Part shown: in pieces, positions 44,602-52,787 of the stretch | Layout: each line of letters begins with the position of its first letter | How positions within the stretch are numbered: the stretch's first letter is position 1 | Assembly: GCA_025994075.1 (NCBI GenBank) | Contig: JAMQGV010000048.1 | Location: 188,001 to 252,000, forward strand | Direction: 5' to 3' | Source: Vicinamibacteria bacterium | Lineage (GTDB): Bacteria; Acidobacteriota; Vicinamibacteria; Fen-336 | Length of the DNA stretch: 64,000 bases | Translations under genes and position numbers: made by a program | Notes under the pieces: model-generated | Databases searched by the model: none | Told to the model about the DNA's origin: nothing | The model's input: the letters and a program-made list of their open reading frames with translations, nothing else

Positions 44602-45711
44602 TTATCTTCCAGCTCTCTGGTCAACGTCGGCAGCGTCGTCCACCTGGGCCAGGGCACGTCGGGCCAGAGTCTCGTCACTCTCGCCCCACACCCAGTTCGA
44701 GAAGAACGTCAGCGTTCCGCTCGCGAGGGCCTCTCGCAGGAACTCAGTGGCACGGGGCTCCTTCATCTGGATCAGGCCGAGCGCGCAGTGAACGGCATGG
44801 TCGAGGCTGATCAGCGCCGCGTTGCCGGTACCCCTGGACCCCTCGACGAAGACCTCCATCGACTTCAGCAACTGGCCGCGCACCCGCTCGTCGTCGAACC
44901 GTCCGACCACGGCCAGCAGTTCCTTCTCGCCGAGGAACCGGCCGTCGCCCGAGGCGAAGTTGCAGGGCTGGAGGAACGCCTCCCTGCCTCGCTCGTCGCC
45001 CATCAGACACAGGGCGAGCATTGCCTGCGATCGCATCCAGGGCGGGTCGGCGAGGGCCTTGGCGGCTGCGTCCGCCGCGGCCTGGCCGTATCGGCCCGAG
45101 CCCAGCGCCAGCACCGCGCGGCGCGAGGCCGGGCAGGAGGAGAAGAGTCTGATCGCGGTGATCAGGAGGGGCACCACGGCCGGGTCGTCGGTGATGCGTT
45201 GCAACGCCCAGAACGCGTTGGCTTGAGTCGCTCCAGCGTACTTTTCGATCTCGCCGGCGACTTCCAGCAGCCGAGGGACTGCGCGCGCCGCCGCGGGCCC
45301 GATGTGGCCCAAGGCGTACTCGGCGATACTGACGGTAGTCGGATTCGGCAGGTTCAACATCCCGATCAGCGTATCGATGGCGGGCTCCCCGAACCGGGCC
45401 AGCAGCAGCGAGTACGCGTTGTCCGGGTCCTCGGCCTCCCGAATGAGGTGGGTCCAAGTGTGACCGTCGCCAATACGCGCGGCGATCACCGGAATCGCCG
45501 GAACGTGTCGAAGCTCGGCGAGTGCCAGCATGGCTCCCAGCTCGACGGCCACCACCTGGGCGACGATCAGGTTGTAGTCGTCGTCCGGACCCCGCTTCTC
45601 CCTTCGGGCGCCGTAGGTCAGCGCCTGCATCAGACCTCTCAGGTCACGAGCCGCCTTCATCCTCGAGACGTCGGGCGGGCCACGGTGCAGGATGCGATCG
45701 AGCAACCTCAT
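44602..45711 (-). CDS. HEAT-repeat protein of unknown function
   Basis: This 369-residue protein is all-helical. The start is ATG 45711 because GGAGGAGG lies 6 nt upstream; an ATG at 45744 has no ribosome-binding site. Residues about 100-300 form four or five HEAT/PBS-lyase-like pairs (TLIGMLNLPNPTTVSIAEYALGHIG is split over two such helices, and RRAVLALGSGRYG). Such solenoids bind other proteins. I recognise no catalytic motif. Base composition is slightly lower in GC than the neighbours and the gene has no operon partner except the small membrane protein upstream, so it may be accessory. Confidence 0.65.
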   Translation of the reverse strand: MRLLDRILHRGPPDVSRMKAARDLRGLMQALTYGARREKRGPDDDYNLIVAQVVAVELGAMLALAELRHVPAIPVIAARIGDGHTWTHLIREAEDPDNAYSLLLARFGEPAIDTLIGMLNLPNPTTVSIAEYALGHIGPAAARAVPRLLEVAGEIEKYAGATQANAFWALQRITDDPAVVPLLITAIRLFSSCPASRRAVLALGSGRYGQAAADAAAKALADPPWMRSQAMLALCLMGDERGREAFLQPCNFASGDGRFLGEKELLAVVGRFDDERVRGQLLKSMEVFVEGSRGTGNAALISLDHAVHCALGLIQMKEPRATEFLREALASGTLTFFSNWVWGESDETLARRALAQVDDAADVDQRAGR

Positions 45712-45768
45712 CTTCGCCTCCTCCGGGACGGGCTCCCCGGACATTTGCCGACAGGCACGGAGCCGCGC

Positions 45769-45990
45769 TCACCTCACCTTCACCCGACTACCGGCCAGGT
45801 GGAGCCACGGCCCGAGGCTCGTCAGCACGCACGCCTGAAAGAGGCGATCGGCACCGAAGAACAGCGATGCCAGTGCCAGTGCCAGCGCCGTCGCGACGGA
45901 GTACACGCCGAGAGCACTGCACGTGACGGCCGCTCTCGCGGCGCCGGCCGACTCGAAGGTCAGGAGCGCTGTAGCGCCCTTCTCGTTCAT
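45769..45990 (-). CDS. Small membrane protein, hypothetical
   Basis: This 73-residue protein starts at ATG 45990 (MNEKGATALLTF). It has two hydrophobic stretches (about 18-43 and 48-66) and a basic C-terminus. I do not recognise it. It has a good upstream promoter and precedes the HEAT-repeat gene by 57 bp. Confidence 0.4.
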   Translation of the reverse strand: MNEKGATALLTFESAGAARAAVTCSALGVYSVATALALALASLFFGADRLFQACVLTSLGPWLHLAGSRVKVR

Positions 45991-46038
45991 GGCGTCCGCC
46001 CTGTGAGTCCGCAGGGCCGCTGCTGGAGAACCTGACCC

Positions 46039-46067
46039 CGTATATCCCCAACGGGGCTGCAAGTCAA
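46039..46067 (-). promoter_or_regulatory. Promoter upstream of the small membrane protein / HEAT-repeat genes
   Basis: On the minus strand TTGACT (46062-46067) and TATACG (46039-46044) are 17 bp apart. The spacer contains CCCCGTTGGGG, a short inverted repeat that could be an operator. The leader would be about 40 nt. Confidence 0.5.
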
Positions 46068-46095
46068 TCTTCCGGGAAGATCCAGGGAACGACTT

Positions 46096-46557
46096 CTAGG
46101 TCGGAGGCCTTCCCGGGCCGCGCCGAGTCCGCCGAGCTTCGAGGTAGCGGCGGAGGCCGAAGTAGCCGCCGATGCCTGCGGCCACGCCGAGCACCGTGTT
46201 GCCCACGACGTAGGGCCAGAACAGCGGCTTCAGCACCGCCAGCAGCGCGTCGGCCCCACCCTCGGCGGGCCAGGCCAGGCGCGACAGCGGCACCCCCAGC
46301 AGCAGGCAGCCGAGGCCCGTGCCGGCCATGTAGAGCGGCACCAGCGTCCACGGGTTGTTGACGTAGGCCCCGGCCAGGATCGCGACCTTGCTGAGGCGGA
46401 AGGCGACGGCGATCAGCAGCGCCATCCCGGTGTGGATGCCGAGCAGCGGGAAGAACGCGATCCACACGCCGATGCCGAACGCCAGCGCCGTGCGGTGCGG
46501 GCTGTCCGGCGCGTGCAGCAGCAGGGCGAGCGCCCGCCGCAGCTTCGCTCGCGTCAT
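46096..46557 (-). CDS. DUF2062 membrane protein
   Basis: This 153-residue protein has the DUF2062 marks FGIGVWIAFFPLLGIHTG near residue 27 and VNNPWTLVPLY near 66. Three or four hydrophobic helices and an Arg-rich tail follow. It starts 6 bp after the thiL stop, so the two genes share a transcript. The family function is unknown; members are often found fused to or beside glycosyltransferases. Confidence 0.87.
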   Translation of the reverse strand: MTRAKLRRALALLLHAPDSPHRTALAFGIGVWIAFFPLLGIHTGMALLIAVAFRLSKVAILAGAYVNNPWTLVPLYMAGTGLGCLLLGVPLSRLAWPAEGGADALLAVLKPLFWPYVVGNTVLGVAAGIGGYFGLRRYLEARRTRRGPGRPPT

Positions 46558-46563
46558 CGAACG

Positions 46564-47670
46564 CTACTCTGCGGGCGCCTCGTCCTGCTTCGCGCGCTCG
46601 AGCTTCGCCGCCCGTGCCGCGCTGCGAAAGTGGTCGTGGCCACCCGCCGGCAGCGGGTTCAGCCGCTCGCCGCGCTTGAGCGAGATGGCGGGCGGCCCTT
46701 CCGAGAACTCGCCGATCACCGCGAGGGGCATGTCCCAAACGATCGCCAGGTCCTTCACGCCCTCGTAGCTCTCGGGGGCCACGGCCAGCAGCAACTGGTA
46801 GTCCTCGCCGCCGTGCAGGGCGTACGACGTGGCGTCGCGGGCGCGCGCGCGCGCGAACTTGCGCACGTGGGGGTCGAGCGGGATCTTGTCGGCGTCGACG
46901 ATCGCGAACACGCGGCTCGCCTCGCACATCGACAGCAGGTCCGAGGAGAGCCCGTCGGAGAGGTCCATCGCCGCGTGCACGAGGTGGGCGTGCTCGGCCA
47001 GCGCGCGGCCGAAGGCCAGCGGCGGCGCCGGGTCGAGCTGGGCGCGCAGGCAGTGGTGCACCGAGGGCGCCGAGTTCGGGGTCCAGATGCCGGTCTCGAT
47101 CAGCTCGCCGTCTTCGGCCAGCCGCGCGCCCTGCTGCAGTAGCTCGATGCCCTGGGCGGCCGCGCCGAGGTATCCGGTGCAGACGAGCAGGTCGCCCGGC
47201 TTGGCGCCGTCCCGGGTCAGCAACGCGTCGCCGATTCCGAGCAGCGTCACGTCAAGCACCATCGGTCCCGTGGTGGAGCCGATGTTGCCGCCGATCACGC
47301 TGACGCCCGTCTCCGCGGCCCGCTCCAGCAGCCCGTCGTAGAGGCCGTCGACGAACTCGACCTTCGTCTCCGGCGGCAGGAACAGGTTGACGATCGCGAA
47401 GCGCGGCGCGCCCGACATCGCCGCGACGTCGGACAGGTTGACCGTCAGCAGCTTGCGCCCGATCAGCCGCGGCGGGGCCCAGTCGCGGTGGAAGTGGCGG
47501 CCCTCCACGAAGCCGTCGGAGGTGACCAGCGTCAGCTCGCCGGTCTCCACGGCGGCGGCGTCGTCGCCGGGCCCGATGCGCACACCGGGACCGGCCGGGA
47601 GCCGCGAGATCAGGTGCCGGACGAGCCCGCGCTCGCCCACCTCGCCGACCGTCTTGTCGGGATCGAGCAT
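46564..47670 (-). CDS. thiL: Thiamine-monophosphate kinase
   Basis: ThiL has 368 residues from ATG 47670 and phosphorylates thiamine monophosphate to the active diphosphate. The PurM-like fold marks are IGPGDDAAAV, VTSDGFVEGRHF, the Asp in LLTVNLSDVAAMSG, VIGGNI and MDLSDGLSSDL. HGGEDYQLL is the C-terminal mark. A longer in-frame start lies inside the 6S RNA and is rejected. TAACCT (47682-47687) is a weak -10, 11 nt upstream. Confidence 0.95.
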   Translation of the reverse strand: MLDPDKTVGEVGERGLVRHLISRLPAGPGVRIGPGDDAAAVETGELTLVTSDGFVEGRHFHRDWAPPRLIGRKLLTVNLSDVAAMSGAPRFAIVNLFLPPETKVEFVDGLYDGLLERAAETGVSVIGGNIGSTTGPMVLDVTLLGIGDALLTRDGAKPGDLLVCTGYLGAAAQGIELLQQGARLAEDGELIETGIWTPNSAPSVHHCLRAQLDPAPPLAFGRALAEHAHLVHAAMDLSDGLSSDLLSMCEASRVFAIVDADKIPLDPHVRKFARARARDATSYALHGGEDYQLLLAVAPESYEGVKDLAIVWDMPLAVIGEFSEGPPAISLKRGERLNPLPAGGHDHFRSAARAAKLERAKQDEAPAE

Positions 47671-47698
47671 GTGTGGCCGGGAGGTTAGCGCAAGTCGA

Positions 47699-47877
47699 GG
47701 CCCCCCGCCTCTGCCGTGTGGACCGTGACCGGAGAACCAGGTCACCAGGTGGGGTCCCTGCGCGCCGCTTCAGGCTTCCTCAGCTCGGAGGCATGCACAC
47801 CGCGGAACGACTGTCGGAACCCCGAAGTTACGACGTTGGTTCAGGGCGTAGAGCCCATCACGAACAGCGCAGGGGGC
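47699..47877 (-). ncRNA. ssrS: 6S RNA
   Basis: A non-coding stretch of about 180 nt directly follows zapA on the same strand, the conserved place of ssrS in many proteobacteria-like genomes. The 5' arm TTGCCCCCTGC pairs with the 3' arm GCAGAGGCGGGGG to form a closing stem. The 5' side has CTGTTCGTGATGGGC, and the 3' side of the central bubble has GTGCATGCCTCCGAGCTGAGGAAGCC, close to the E. coli GAGCATGCTCGG...CGAGAAGCC. It mimics an open promoter and sequesters sigma-70 RNA polymerase. Ends are approximate. Confidence 0.85.
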
Positions 47878-47883
47878 AAGAAC

Positions 47884-47912
47884 ATCCTATCCGCCCCCGC
47901 GAACCGCGGCAA
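47884..47912 (-). promoter_or_regulatory. Promoter of 6S RNA
   Basis: On the minus strand TTGCCG (47907-47912) and TAGGAT (47884-47889) are 17 bp apart, 7 nt before the predicted 6S 5' end. It lies just downstream of the zapA stop, so 6S can be made independently as well as by processing of a zapA read-through. Confidence 0.55.
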
Positions 47913-47918
47913 GGCGGA

Positions 47919-48212
47919 TCAGCCCTGCAGGACCTCGTCGAGCTCGGCGGCGAGTTCGAGGGCGCGCGCGTCCAGCTCGCGGCTGGCGCCGTCGCCAGAG
48001 CTGCGGGCGGTGAAGCACTCGTCGGCGATGTTGAGGGCGGCGAGCACCGCGATCTTCAGGGAGTCGACGGCGCCGGTGCCGCGGCTGACCTCGCGCATCT
48101 GCTCGTCGACGTAGGCCGCGAGGCGACGCAGGTACTCGGGGTCGGTGCCGGCCTTGACCGCGTAGGTCTGGCCGAAGATCTCGACGTGGAGCAGGCTGGA
48201 CTTGTCGGCCAT
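47919..48212 (-). CDS. zapA: Cell division protein ZapA
   Basis: ZapA has 97 residues and bundles FtsZ protofilaments at the Z-ring. VEIFGQTYAVKAGTDPEYLRRLA and VDEQMREVS make the globular domain; IAVLAALNIADE and the leucine-rich C-terminal helix (ELDARALELAAELDEVL) form the coiled coil. It follows a long coiled-coil gene by 14 bp and precedes 6S RNA. Confidence 0.93.
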   Translation of the reverse strand: MADKSSLLHVEIFGQTYAVKAGTDPEYLRRLAAYVDEQMREVSRGTGAVDSLKIAVLAALNIADECFTARSSGDGASRELDARALELAAELDEVLQG

Positions 48213-48226
48213 CGGGCTCCCCTTCC

Positions 48227-49015
48227 CTACGCCAGCTTGTCGAGCACGGCGACGACGCGGGCCACCCGCTCGCGCAGCTCGCCGCGCTCGCGGTCGCGGG
48301 CCTTCAACTGCGCGGCGAGCGCCTCGGCCCGCACCGCGGCGTCTTCGTCGCCCTTCGAGGCCTCGTCCGCGAGCTCTTCGGCTCTCGCGCGCTCTGTCTC
48401 CAGCTCGCGTTCTGCGGCCTCGCGCGCCTCGCGCTCGCGGGTCAGCTCCGCGCGCGCCCCGGCGAGCGACTGCCGCGTCGTGGCCAACTCGTCCTGGACC
48501 GCCGCCAGCTTCTCGCGCGCCGCGCCGACCTCGGCCTGGGCCGCCTGCAGCTTCTCGCGCGCCGCGGTCAGGTCCGACTCCAGCGAGGTGCGCTCGTCTT
48601 CGGTTCCCGCCTGGGCCCCGGCCGCGTCCTCGATCTGCTCGACGAGCCGCGCGTTCTCCTCGCGCAGGCGCGCGCGCTCGGCGTCCCAGCCCGCGCGCTC
48701 CGCGAGCAGCGCCTCGTGGGCCGCCTTCAGCCCGGCCAGCTCGTCGGCCTGGGCGGCGTCGGCGGCGCCCGCCGCGCCGCGCGCCGCATCGAGCTCCGCC
48801 TGCAGGCCCTCGCGCGCCTTCTCGGCCGCGTCGCGGGCGGCCTGGAGCGCGCCGCGCTCGGCCTCCAGCCGGCGCACGGCCTCCTCGACGACGCCGAGCG
48901 CCGCGCGGGCGCCAGCGAGTTCCTCGGCCCGGGCCTGGTCGCGCTGGCGCAGCTCGGCGATCGTGCGGATCGCCGCCCGGACCTTCTGCTCGAGCTGCTC
49001 GAAGCCCTGCTCCAT
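48227..49015 (-). CDS. Long coiled-coil protein between pheT and zapA
   Basis: This 262-residue protein is coiled coil throughout, rich in Ala, Glu, Arg and Leu. It starts at ATG 49015 (or GTG 49018) overlapping the pheT stop. It has no membrane helix or signal. The N-terminal FEQLEQKVRAAIRTIAELRQ and C-terminal LRERVARVVAVLDKLA repeat the short pattern of ZapB-like coiled-coil proteins often encoded just before zapA, but this one is about three times longer. A role as a ZapA partner at the divisome is inferred from position. Confidence 0.7.
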   Translation of the reverse strand: MEQGFEQLEQKVRAAIRTIAELRQRDQARAEELAGARAALGVVEEAVRRLEAERGALQAARDAAEKAREGLQAELDAARGAAGAADAAQADELAGLKAAHEALLAERAGWDAERARLREENARLVEQIEDAAGAQAGTEDERTSLESDLTAAREKLQAAQAEVGAAREKLAAVQDELATTRQSLAGARAELTREREAREAAERELETERARAEELADEASKGDEDAAVRAEALAAQLKARDRERGELRERVARVVAVLDKLA

Positions 49016-51057
49016 CACGCGACTCCCCGGACCTCCGCGCCCGCGGCCGCGAGGGCCTGGACCGCGGCCTCGAGCGCGCGCTGCACTTCGTCGCCGACCA
49101 GCGTGCGGTCGGGGTCCGAGAAGCGCAGCGAGAGCGTGAGGCTCACGTGTCCTGCCTTCACCTGCGGCCCGGCGTAGCGATCCACGAACGCGACGTGGCG
49201 CAGCGTCGGCCCCGCCGCCCCGCGAATGATGGACTCGAGACCGGCCGCGGACAAGCCCGGCGGACAGACGACCGAGAGGTCGCGGCTGACGGCCGGGAAC
49301 TTCGGCAGCGGCGCGAAGCGCACGGCGGCGCGTGCCGCGAGCAGCGGGGCGAGGTCGAGTTCCGCGAGGCAGGCCGCGTCGCGCAGGTCGAAGCCCGCGG
49401 CGACGTCGGGATGCAGCGCCCCCGCCCAGCCGATCGCCGCGTCGCCGAGGCGCAAGCGCGCGCTCTGCCCCGGGTGCAGGAAGCCCGGCGCGCCTTCGGC
49501 CTCCCAGGTCGGGGCCGGCGCGCCGAGGCTCTCGACCAACCCGTCGACGAGTCCCTTGAGCTCCGCGAAATCCGCCCCCTCGCGACGACCCGACCAGTGG
49601 GCCTGCGGGTCGGGCCCGCTGATCAGCAGGGCGACGCGCCGCACCTCGCGCGGACGCTCTGCGCCCGGCATGGGCAGGAACGCGGCGCCGACCTCGAACA
49701 GGCGCACGTCGCGGCGGCCCTGGCGCTGGTTGAGCTGGAGGGCCTGGACCAGGCCGGGAAACGCGACCGAGGCGCGCAGCGCGTCGCCTTCTTCGGAGAG
49801 CGGGTTGGCGAGCCGCACGCGGGCGTCGGCGACGCCGCGCTGGGCGGCGTCGGACACCATCGACAGCGAGATCACCTCGTGCAGGCCGGCGCCGGCCAGC
49901 AGTTCGCGCACGCGGCGCGCGAAGCGGGCGTCGTCGCGGAGTCGGCCCGGGCGCGACGCGGGCGGCGTCGTCGCCGGCACGTTGTCGACGCCGAAGTGGC
50001 GCGCGACCTCCTCGACGACGTCGATCTCGGACGCCACGTCGCCGCGCCAGGTGGGCACGCTCACGCCCCACGAGCCGCCGCCGCCTTCGACGCCGAAGCC
50101 GAGCCCGACCAGCACGCGGCGGTGCTCGCCCTCCGGCACCCGCACGCCGAGCAGGCGGTTGGTGCGCTGCGGGTGGTAGACCACGTGGCGCGCCGCCGGG
50201 ATCGCGCCCGCGGTGACGATGCCGGGGCGCACCGAGCCGATGCCCAGCTTGACGACGAGGTGCGCGATACGGTCCAGCGCGAAGCGGGTGGCCGCCGGGT
50301 CGGCGCCGCGCTCGAAGCGATGCGACGCCTCGGTGTGCAGCGAGTGGCTGCGCGCGCTGCGGCGCGTCGCGAGCGGGTTCCAGTAGGCGGCCTCGAGGGC
50401 GATCAGGCGGGTGCCGTCGTGGACCTCGCTGTCGCCGCCGCCCATCACGCCGGCCAGCGCCAGCGGCGTGCCGTCGCTGGCGGCCACCAGGCCGTTCTTC
50501 GCCGACAGCTCGCGCTCCACGCCGTCGAGCGTGCGCAGCTTCTCGCCGGGCTTCGCCCAGCGCGCGCGCAGGCCCGGCGCCGGCAGCCGCTCGAGGTCGA
50601 ACGCGTGCGAGGGCTGGCCCGTCTCCAGCATCACGTAGTTGGTGAGATCGACGAGGTTGTTGATCGCGCGCACGCCGACCGCCTCGAGCCGCGCCCGCAG
50701 CCAGTCGGGCGAAGGGCCGATCTTCACCTCGAGCACTCGGGCCGCGAAGTACGGGCACAGGTCCGCGGCGTCGATAGCCACCGAGAGGACCTCGGACGCG
50801 GGGGCGCCCGACTCGACGACGTCGGCGGCCGGCCGCCGCAGCGGCTTGCCGTAGCGGACCGCGGTCTCGCGAGCGAGTCCCAGAACGTTCATGCAGTCGA
50901 CGCGGTTGGTGGTCACCTCGAAGTCGAGGACCACGTCGTCGCCGACGCGCTCGAGGCCCCCCAGCTCGAGGCCGACCTTGGTCAGGTCCTGCCCGAGCTG
51001 CTCCGCCTCGACGGGCACGTCGACGTACTCGCGCAGCCAGGAGATCGGGGCCTTCAC
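49015..51057 (-). CDS. pheT: Phenylalanyl-tRNA synthetase beta subunit lacking the EMAP-like tRNA-binding domain
   Basis: PheT has 680 residues against the usual bacterial length near 795. The GTG start overlaps the pheS stop (GTGA). The N-terminal WLREYV domain runs from VGLELGGLE straight into LDFEVTTNRVDCMNVLGLARE at about residue 40. The roughly 110-residue B2 domain (OB-fold, EMAP/tRNA-binding) that normally sits between them is absent. The frame is continuous, so this is a clean loss, not a frameshift. B3/B4 editing (LAGVMGGGDSEV, HTEASHRFERG), B5 and the C-terminal anticodon-binding FDX-ACB domain (FPAVSRDLSVV) remain. Confidence 0.95.
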   Translation of the reverse strand: MKAPISWLREYVDVPVEAEQLGQDLTKVGLELGGLERVGDDVVLDFEVTTNRVDCMNVLGLARETAVRYGKPLRRPAADVVESGAPASEVLSVAIDAADLCPYFAARVLEVKIGPSPDWLRARLEAVGVRAINNLVDLTNYVMLETGQPSHAFDLERLPAPGLRARWAKPGEKLRTLDGVERELSAKNGLVAASDGTPLALAGVMGGGDSEVHDGTRLIALEAAYWNPLATRRSARSHSLHTEASHRFERGADPAATRFALDRIAHLVVKLGIGSVRPGIVTAGAIPAARHVVYHPQRTNRLLGVRVPEGEHRRVLVGLGFGVEGGGGSWGVSVPTWRGDVASEIDVVEEVARHFGVDNVPATTPPASRPGRLRDDARFARRVRELLAGAGLHEVISLSMVSDAAQRGVADARVRLANPLSEEGDALRASVAFPGLVQALQLNQRQGRRDVRLFEVGAAFLPMPGAERPREVRRVALLISGPDPQAHWSGRREGADFAELKGLVDGLVESLGAPAPTWEAEGAPGFLHPGQSARLRLGDAAIGWAGALHPDVAAGFDLRDAACLAELDLAPLLAARAAVRFAPLPKFPAVSRDLSVVCPPGLSAAGLESIIRGAAGPTLRHVAFVDRYAGPQVKAGHVSLTLSLRFSDPDRTLVGDEVQRALEAAVQALAAAGAEVRGVA

Positions 51058-52136
51058 CGCGGAAACTGCTCCAGGAAGCGCAGGTCGGACTGGTACAAGA
51101 GCCGGATGTGGTCGATGCCGTAGCGCAGCATCGCCACCCGGTCGATGCCGAGGCCGAACGCGAAGCCCGTGACCTGCTCGGGGTCGTACGCGTTGCGGCC
51201 CAGGCGGCGGTTGACCGCCTCGAAAACGGCGGGGTTGACCATGCCGGAGCCGAGGATCTCGAGCCACCCGGTCTGCTTGCAGATGCGGCAGCCGGAACCG
51301 CCGCAGTTGATGCAGCCGAGGTCGGCCTCGACCGAGGGCTCGGTGTACGGGAAGTACGAGTGGCGGAACCGCACCGGGTACTGCGGCCCGAACAGCCGGT
51401 GCAGGAACACCTCGATGGTGCCCTTGAGGTCGCCGAGCGTGATGCCCTTGCCCACGACCAGTCCCTCGATCTGCTGGAACATCGGCGAGTGGGTGATGTC
51501 GTCGTCGCGCCGGTACACCTTGCCGGGGCAGATGATGCGGACCTCGGGCGGGCGCTCGTTCTCGACCATGTAGCGGATCTGGGTGGCCGAGGTGTGGGTG
51601 CGCAGCAGCAGCCCGCCGGGGCCGTCGAGGTAGAACGTGTCCTGCATGTCCCGCGCGGGGTGGTCGGCGGGCATGTTGAGGGCCTCGAAGCAGTGATAGT
51701 CGTCTTCCACCTCGGGGCCGTCGTAGACCTCGTAGCCCATCGCGACGAAGATGTCCTCGAGGTCCTCGCGCACGGTCGTCAGCGGGTGGCGGCCGCCTCG
51801 CGGGATCGGCCGCCCCGGCAGCGTGACGTCGACGCGCCCGGCCTGGAGCCGCGCCTCGCGTTCGCCCGCGGCGAGCGCCGCCTGGCGCACCTCGAGCGCG
51901 CCCTCGATCGCCTGCTTGAGGGCGTTGAGCGATGCGCCGGCCGCCTTGCGGGCTTCGGCCGGGAGCTGGCCGAGGTCCTTCATCAGGGCCGTGACGAGGC
52001 CGGCCTTGCGGCCGACGAAGCGGTCGCGCAGCGCCTGCAGCGCCGCGGCGTCCGTCGCGGCGGACACCGCCGCGTCGAACTCCGCGCGGGCCGCGCGGGC
52101 GCGTTCTTCGAGTTGCCGTGTGGGGTCGTCGGCCAT
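51054..52136 (-). CDS. pheS: Phenylalanyl-tRNA synthetase alpha subunit
   Basis: PheS has 360 residues and is the catalytic class II subunit that activates phenylalanine. The N-terminal coiled coil (about 1-90) binds tRNA. Motif 1 lies around PLTTVREDLEDIF. Motif 2 is the ICPGKVYRRDDDITHSPMFQQIEG block, and motif 3 the GLGIDRVAMLRYGI block. An insert CINCGGSGCRICKQTGW supplies four cysteines for a zinc site, found in many bacterial PheS. A GGAGG site precedes the ATG by 8 nt. It follows rplT by 73 bp. Confidence 0.97.
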   Translation of the reverse strand: MADDPTRQLEERARAARAEFDAAVSAATDAAALQALRDRFVGRKAGLVTALMKDLGQLPAEARKAAGASLNALKQAIEGALEVRQAALAAGEREARLQAGRVDVTLPGRPIPRGGRHPLTTVREDLEDIFVAMGYEVYDGPEVEDDYHCFEALNMPADHPARDMQDTFYLDGPGGLLLRTHTSATQIRYMVENERPPEVRIICPGKVYRRDDDITHSPMFQQIEGLVVGKGITLGDLKGTIEVFLHRLFGPQYPVRFRHSYFPYTEPSVEADLGCINCGGSGCRICKQTGWLEILGSGMVNPAVFEAVNRRLGRNAYDPEQVTGFAFGLGIDRVAMLRYGIDHIRLLYQSDLRFLEQFPR

Positions 52137-52209
52137 CGCGGGGCCCTCCGGGGCCCCGGCCGCCCCGCACGTCTTCGGGGGCGGGAGCGGCCGGGTTGAC
52201 GCGGAAAGA

Positions 52210-52572
52210 CTAGGCGGTGGCCGGCGCGGCCTTGGCCTTCTCGACCAGGGCGGCGAAAGCGGCCGCGTCGCGGGCGGCGATGTCGGCCAGCGACTTGCGG
52301 TCGAGGTCGACGCCGGCGCGCTTGAGGCCGGCCATGAACTGGCTGTAGGAGACGCCGTGCTCGCGCGTCGCCGCGTTGATGCGGATGATCCACAGCCGGC
52401 GGAAGTCGCGCTTCTTGCGCTTGCGGCCGTGGTACGCGAAGTTGCCCGCGCGCTCGACGGCTTCCTTGGCGAACTTGTAGAGCTTGCTCTTCCCGAGGAA
52501 GTACCCGGAGGCGAGGCTCAGCAGCTTCTTGCGCCGCTCGCGGCGCTTGTTTCCACGCTTGACTCTCGGCAT
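52210..52572 (-). CDS. rplT: 50S ribosomal protein L20
   Basis: L20 has 120 residues: a basic N-terminal arm (MPRVKRGNKRRERRKK), YRNRKKRKRDFRRLWI-type helix (here HGRKRKKRDFRRLWIIRIN) and a globular C-terminus. It binds 23S rRNA early in assembly and in other bacteria represses its own operon. No Shine-Dalgarno sequence is visible; a short hairpin (52589-52604) sits 16 nt upstream instead. It is separated from rpmI by 250 bp containing a terminator, so it appears to have its own transcript. Confidence 0.95.
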   Translation of the reverse strand: MPRVKRGNKRRERRKKLLSLASGYFLGKSKLYKFAKEAVERAGNFAYHGRKRKKRDFRRLWIIRINAATREHGVSYSQFMAGLKRAGVDLDRKSLADIAARDAAAFAALVEKAKAAPATA

Positions 52573-52588
52573 TGCGTTCGCTTCGCGC

Positions 52589-52604
52589 GACGCCTGGAGG
52601 CGTC
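52589..52604 (-). promoter_or_regulatory. Short hairpin just upstream of rplT
   Basis: GACGCC/GGCGTC with a 4-nt loop lies 16 nt before the rplT ATG, where a ribosome-binding site would be expected. It may be part of an L20-binding operator. Confidence 0.3.
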
Positions 52605-52679
52605 GTCCGCGCCGGGCGCTTCCAGGCGGCCGCGGGAGCCCGGGCCGCGCGACGGCGACCCTCTTCGTAAGAAGCGGCG

Positions 52680-52685
52680 ATTCTA
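52680..52685 (-). promoter_or_regulatory. Candidate -10 for the rplT-pheS-pheT-zapA transcript
   Basis: TAGAAT on the minus strand directly follows the terminator U tract and would give an rplT leader of about 100 nt. No -35 match, since that position falls in the terminator stem. Confidence 0.35.
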
Positions 52686-52719
52686 AACGAAAACGGCCGC
52701 CCCCGCGAGGGGCCGGCCG
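52684..52719 (-). terminator. Intrinsic terminator between rpmI and rplT
   Basis: On the minus strand CGGCCG-G-CCCC pairs with GGGG-G-CGGCCG around a TCGC loop (stem of 6+4 bp with one G-G mismatch) and is followed by TTTTCGTTTA. It is the best rho-independent terminator in the window and separates thrS-infC-rpmI from rplT. Confidence 0.7.
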
Positions 52720-52787
52720 CTTTCAGGGTCCGTTCTGGGGGTTCGGGGGCGGAGGAAGCTACGTTGCCCGACGGAGCCCCCGAGGAG

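Noticed and set aside
51054..52170. An apparent fusion of pheS-region sequence with pheT in one long frame (49015-52170)
   Set aside because: The part upstream of 51057 is out of frame with pheS and has no homology; pheS is read in its own frame with intact class II motifs.
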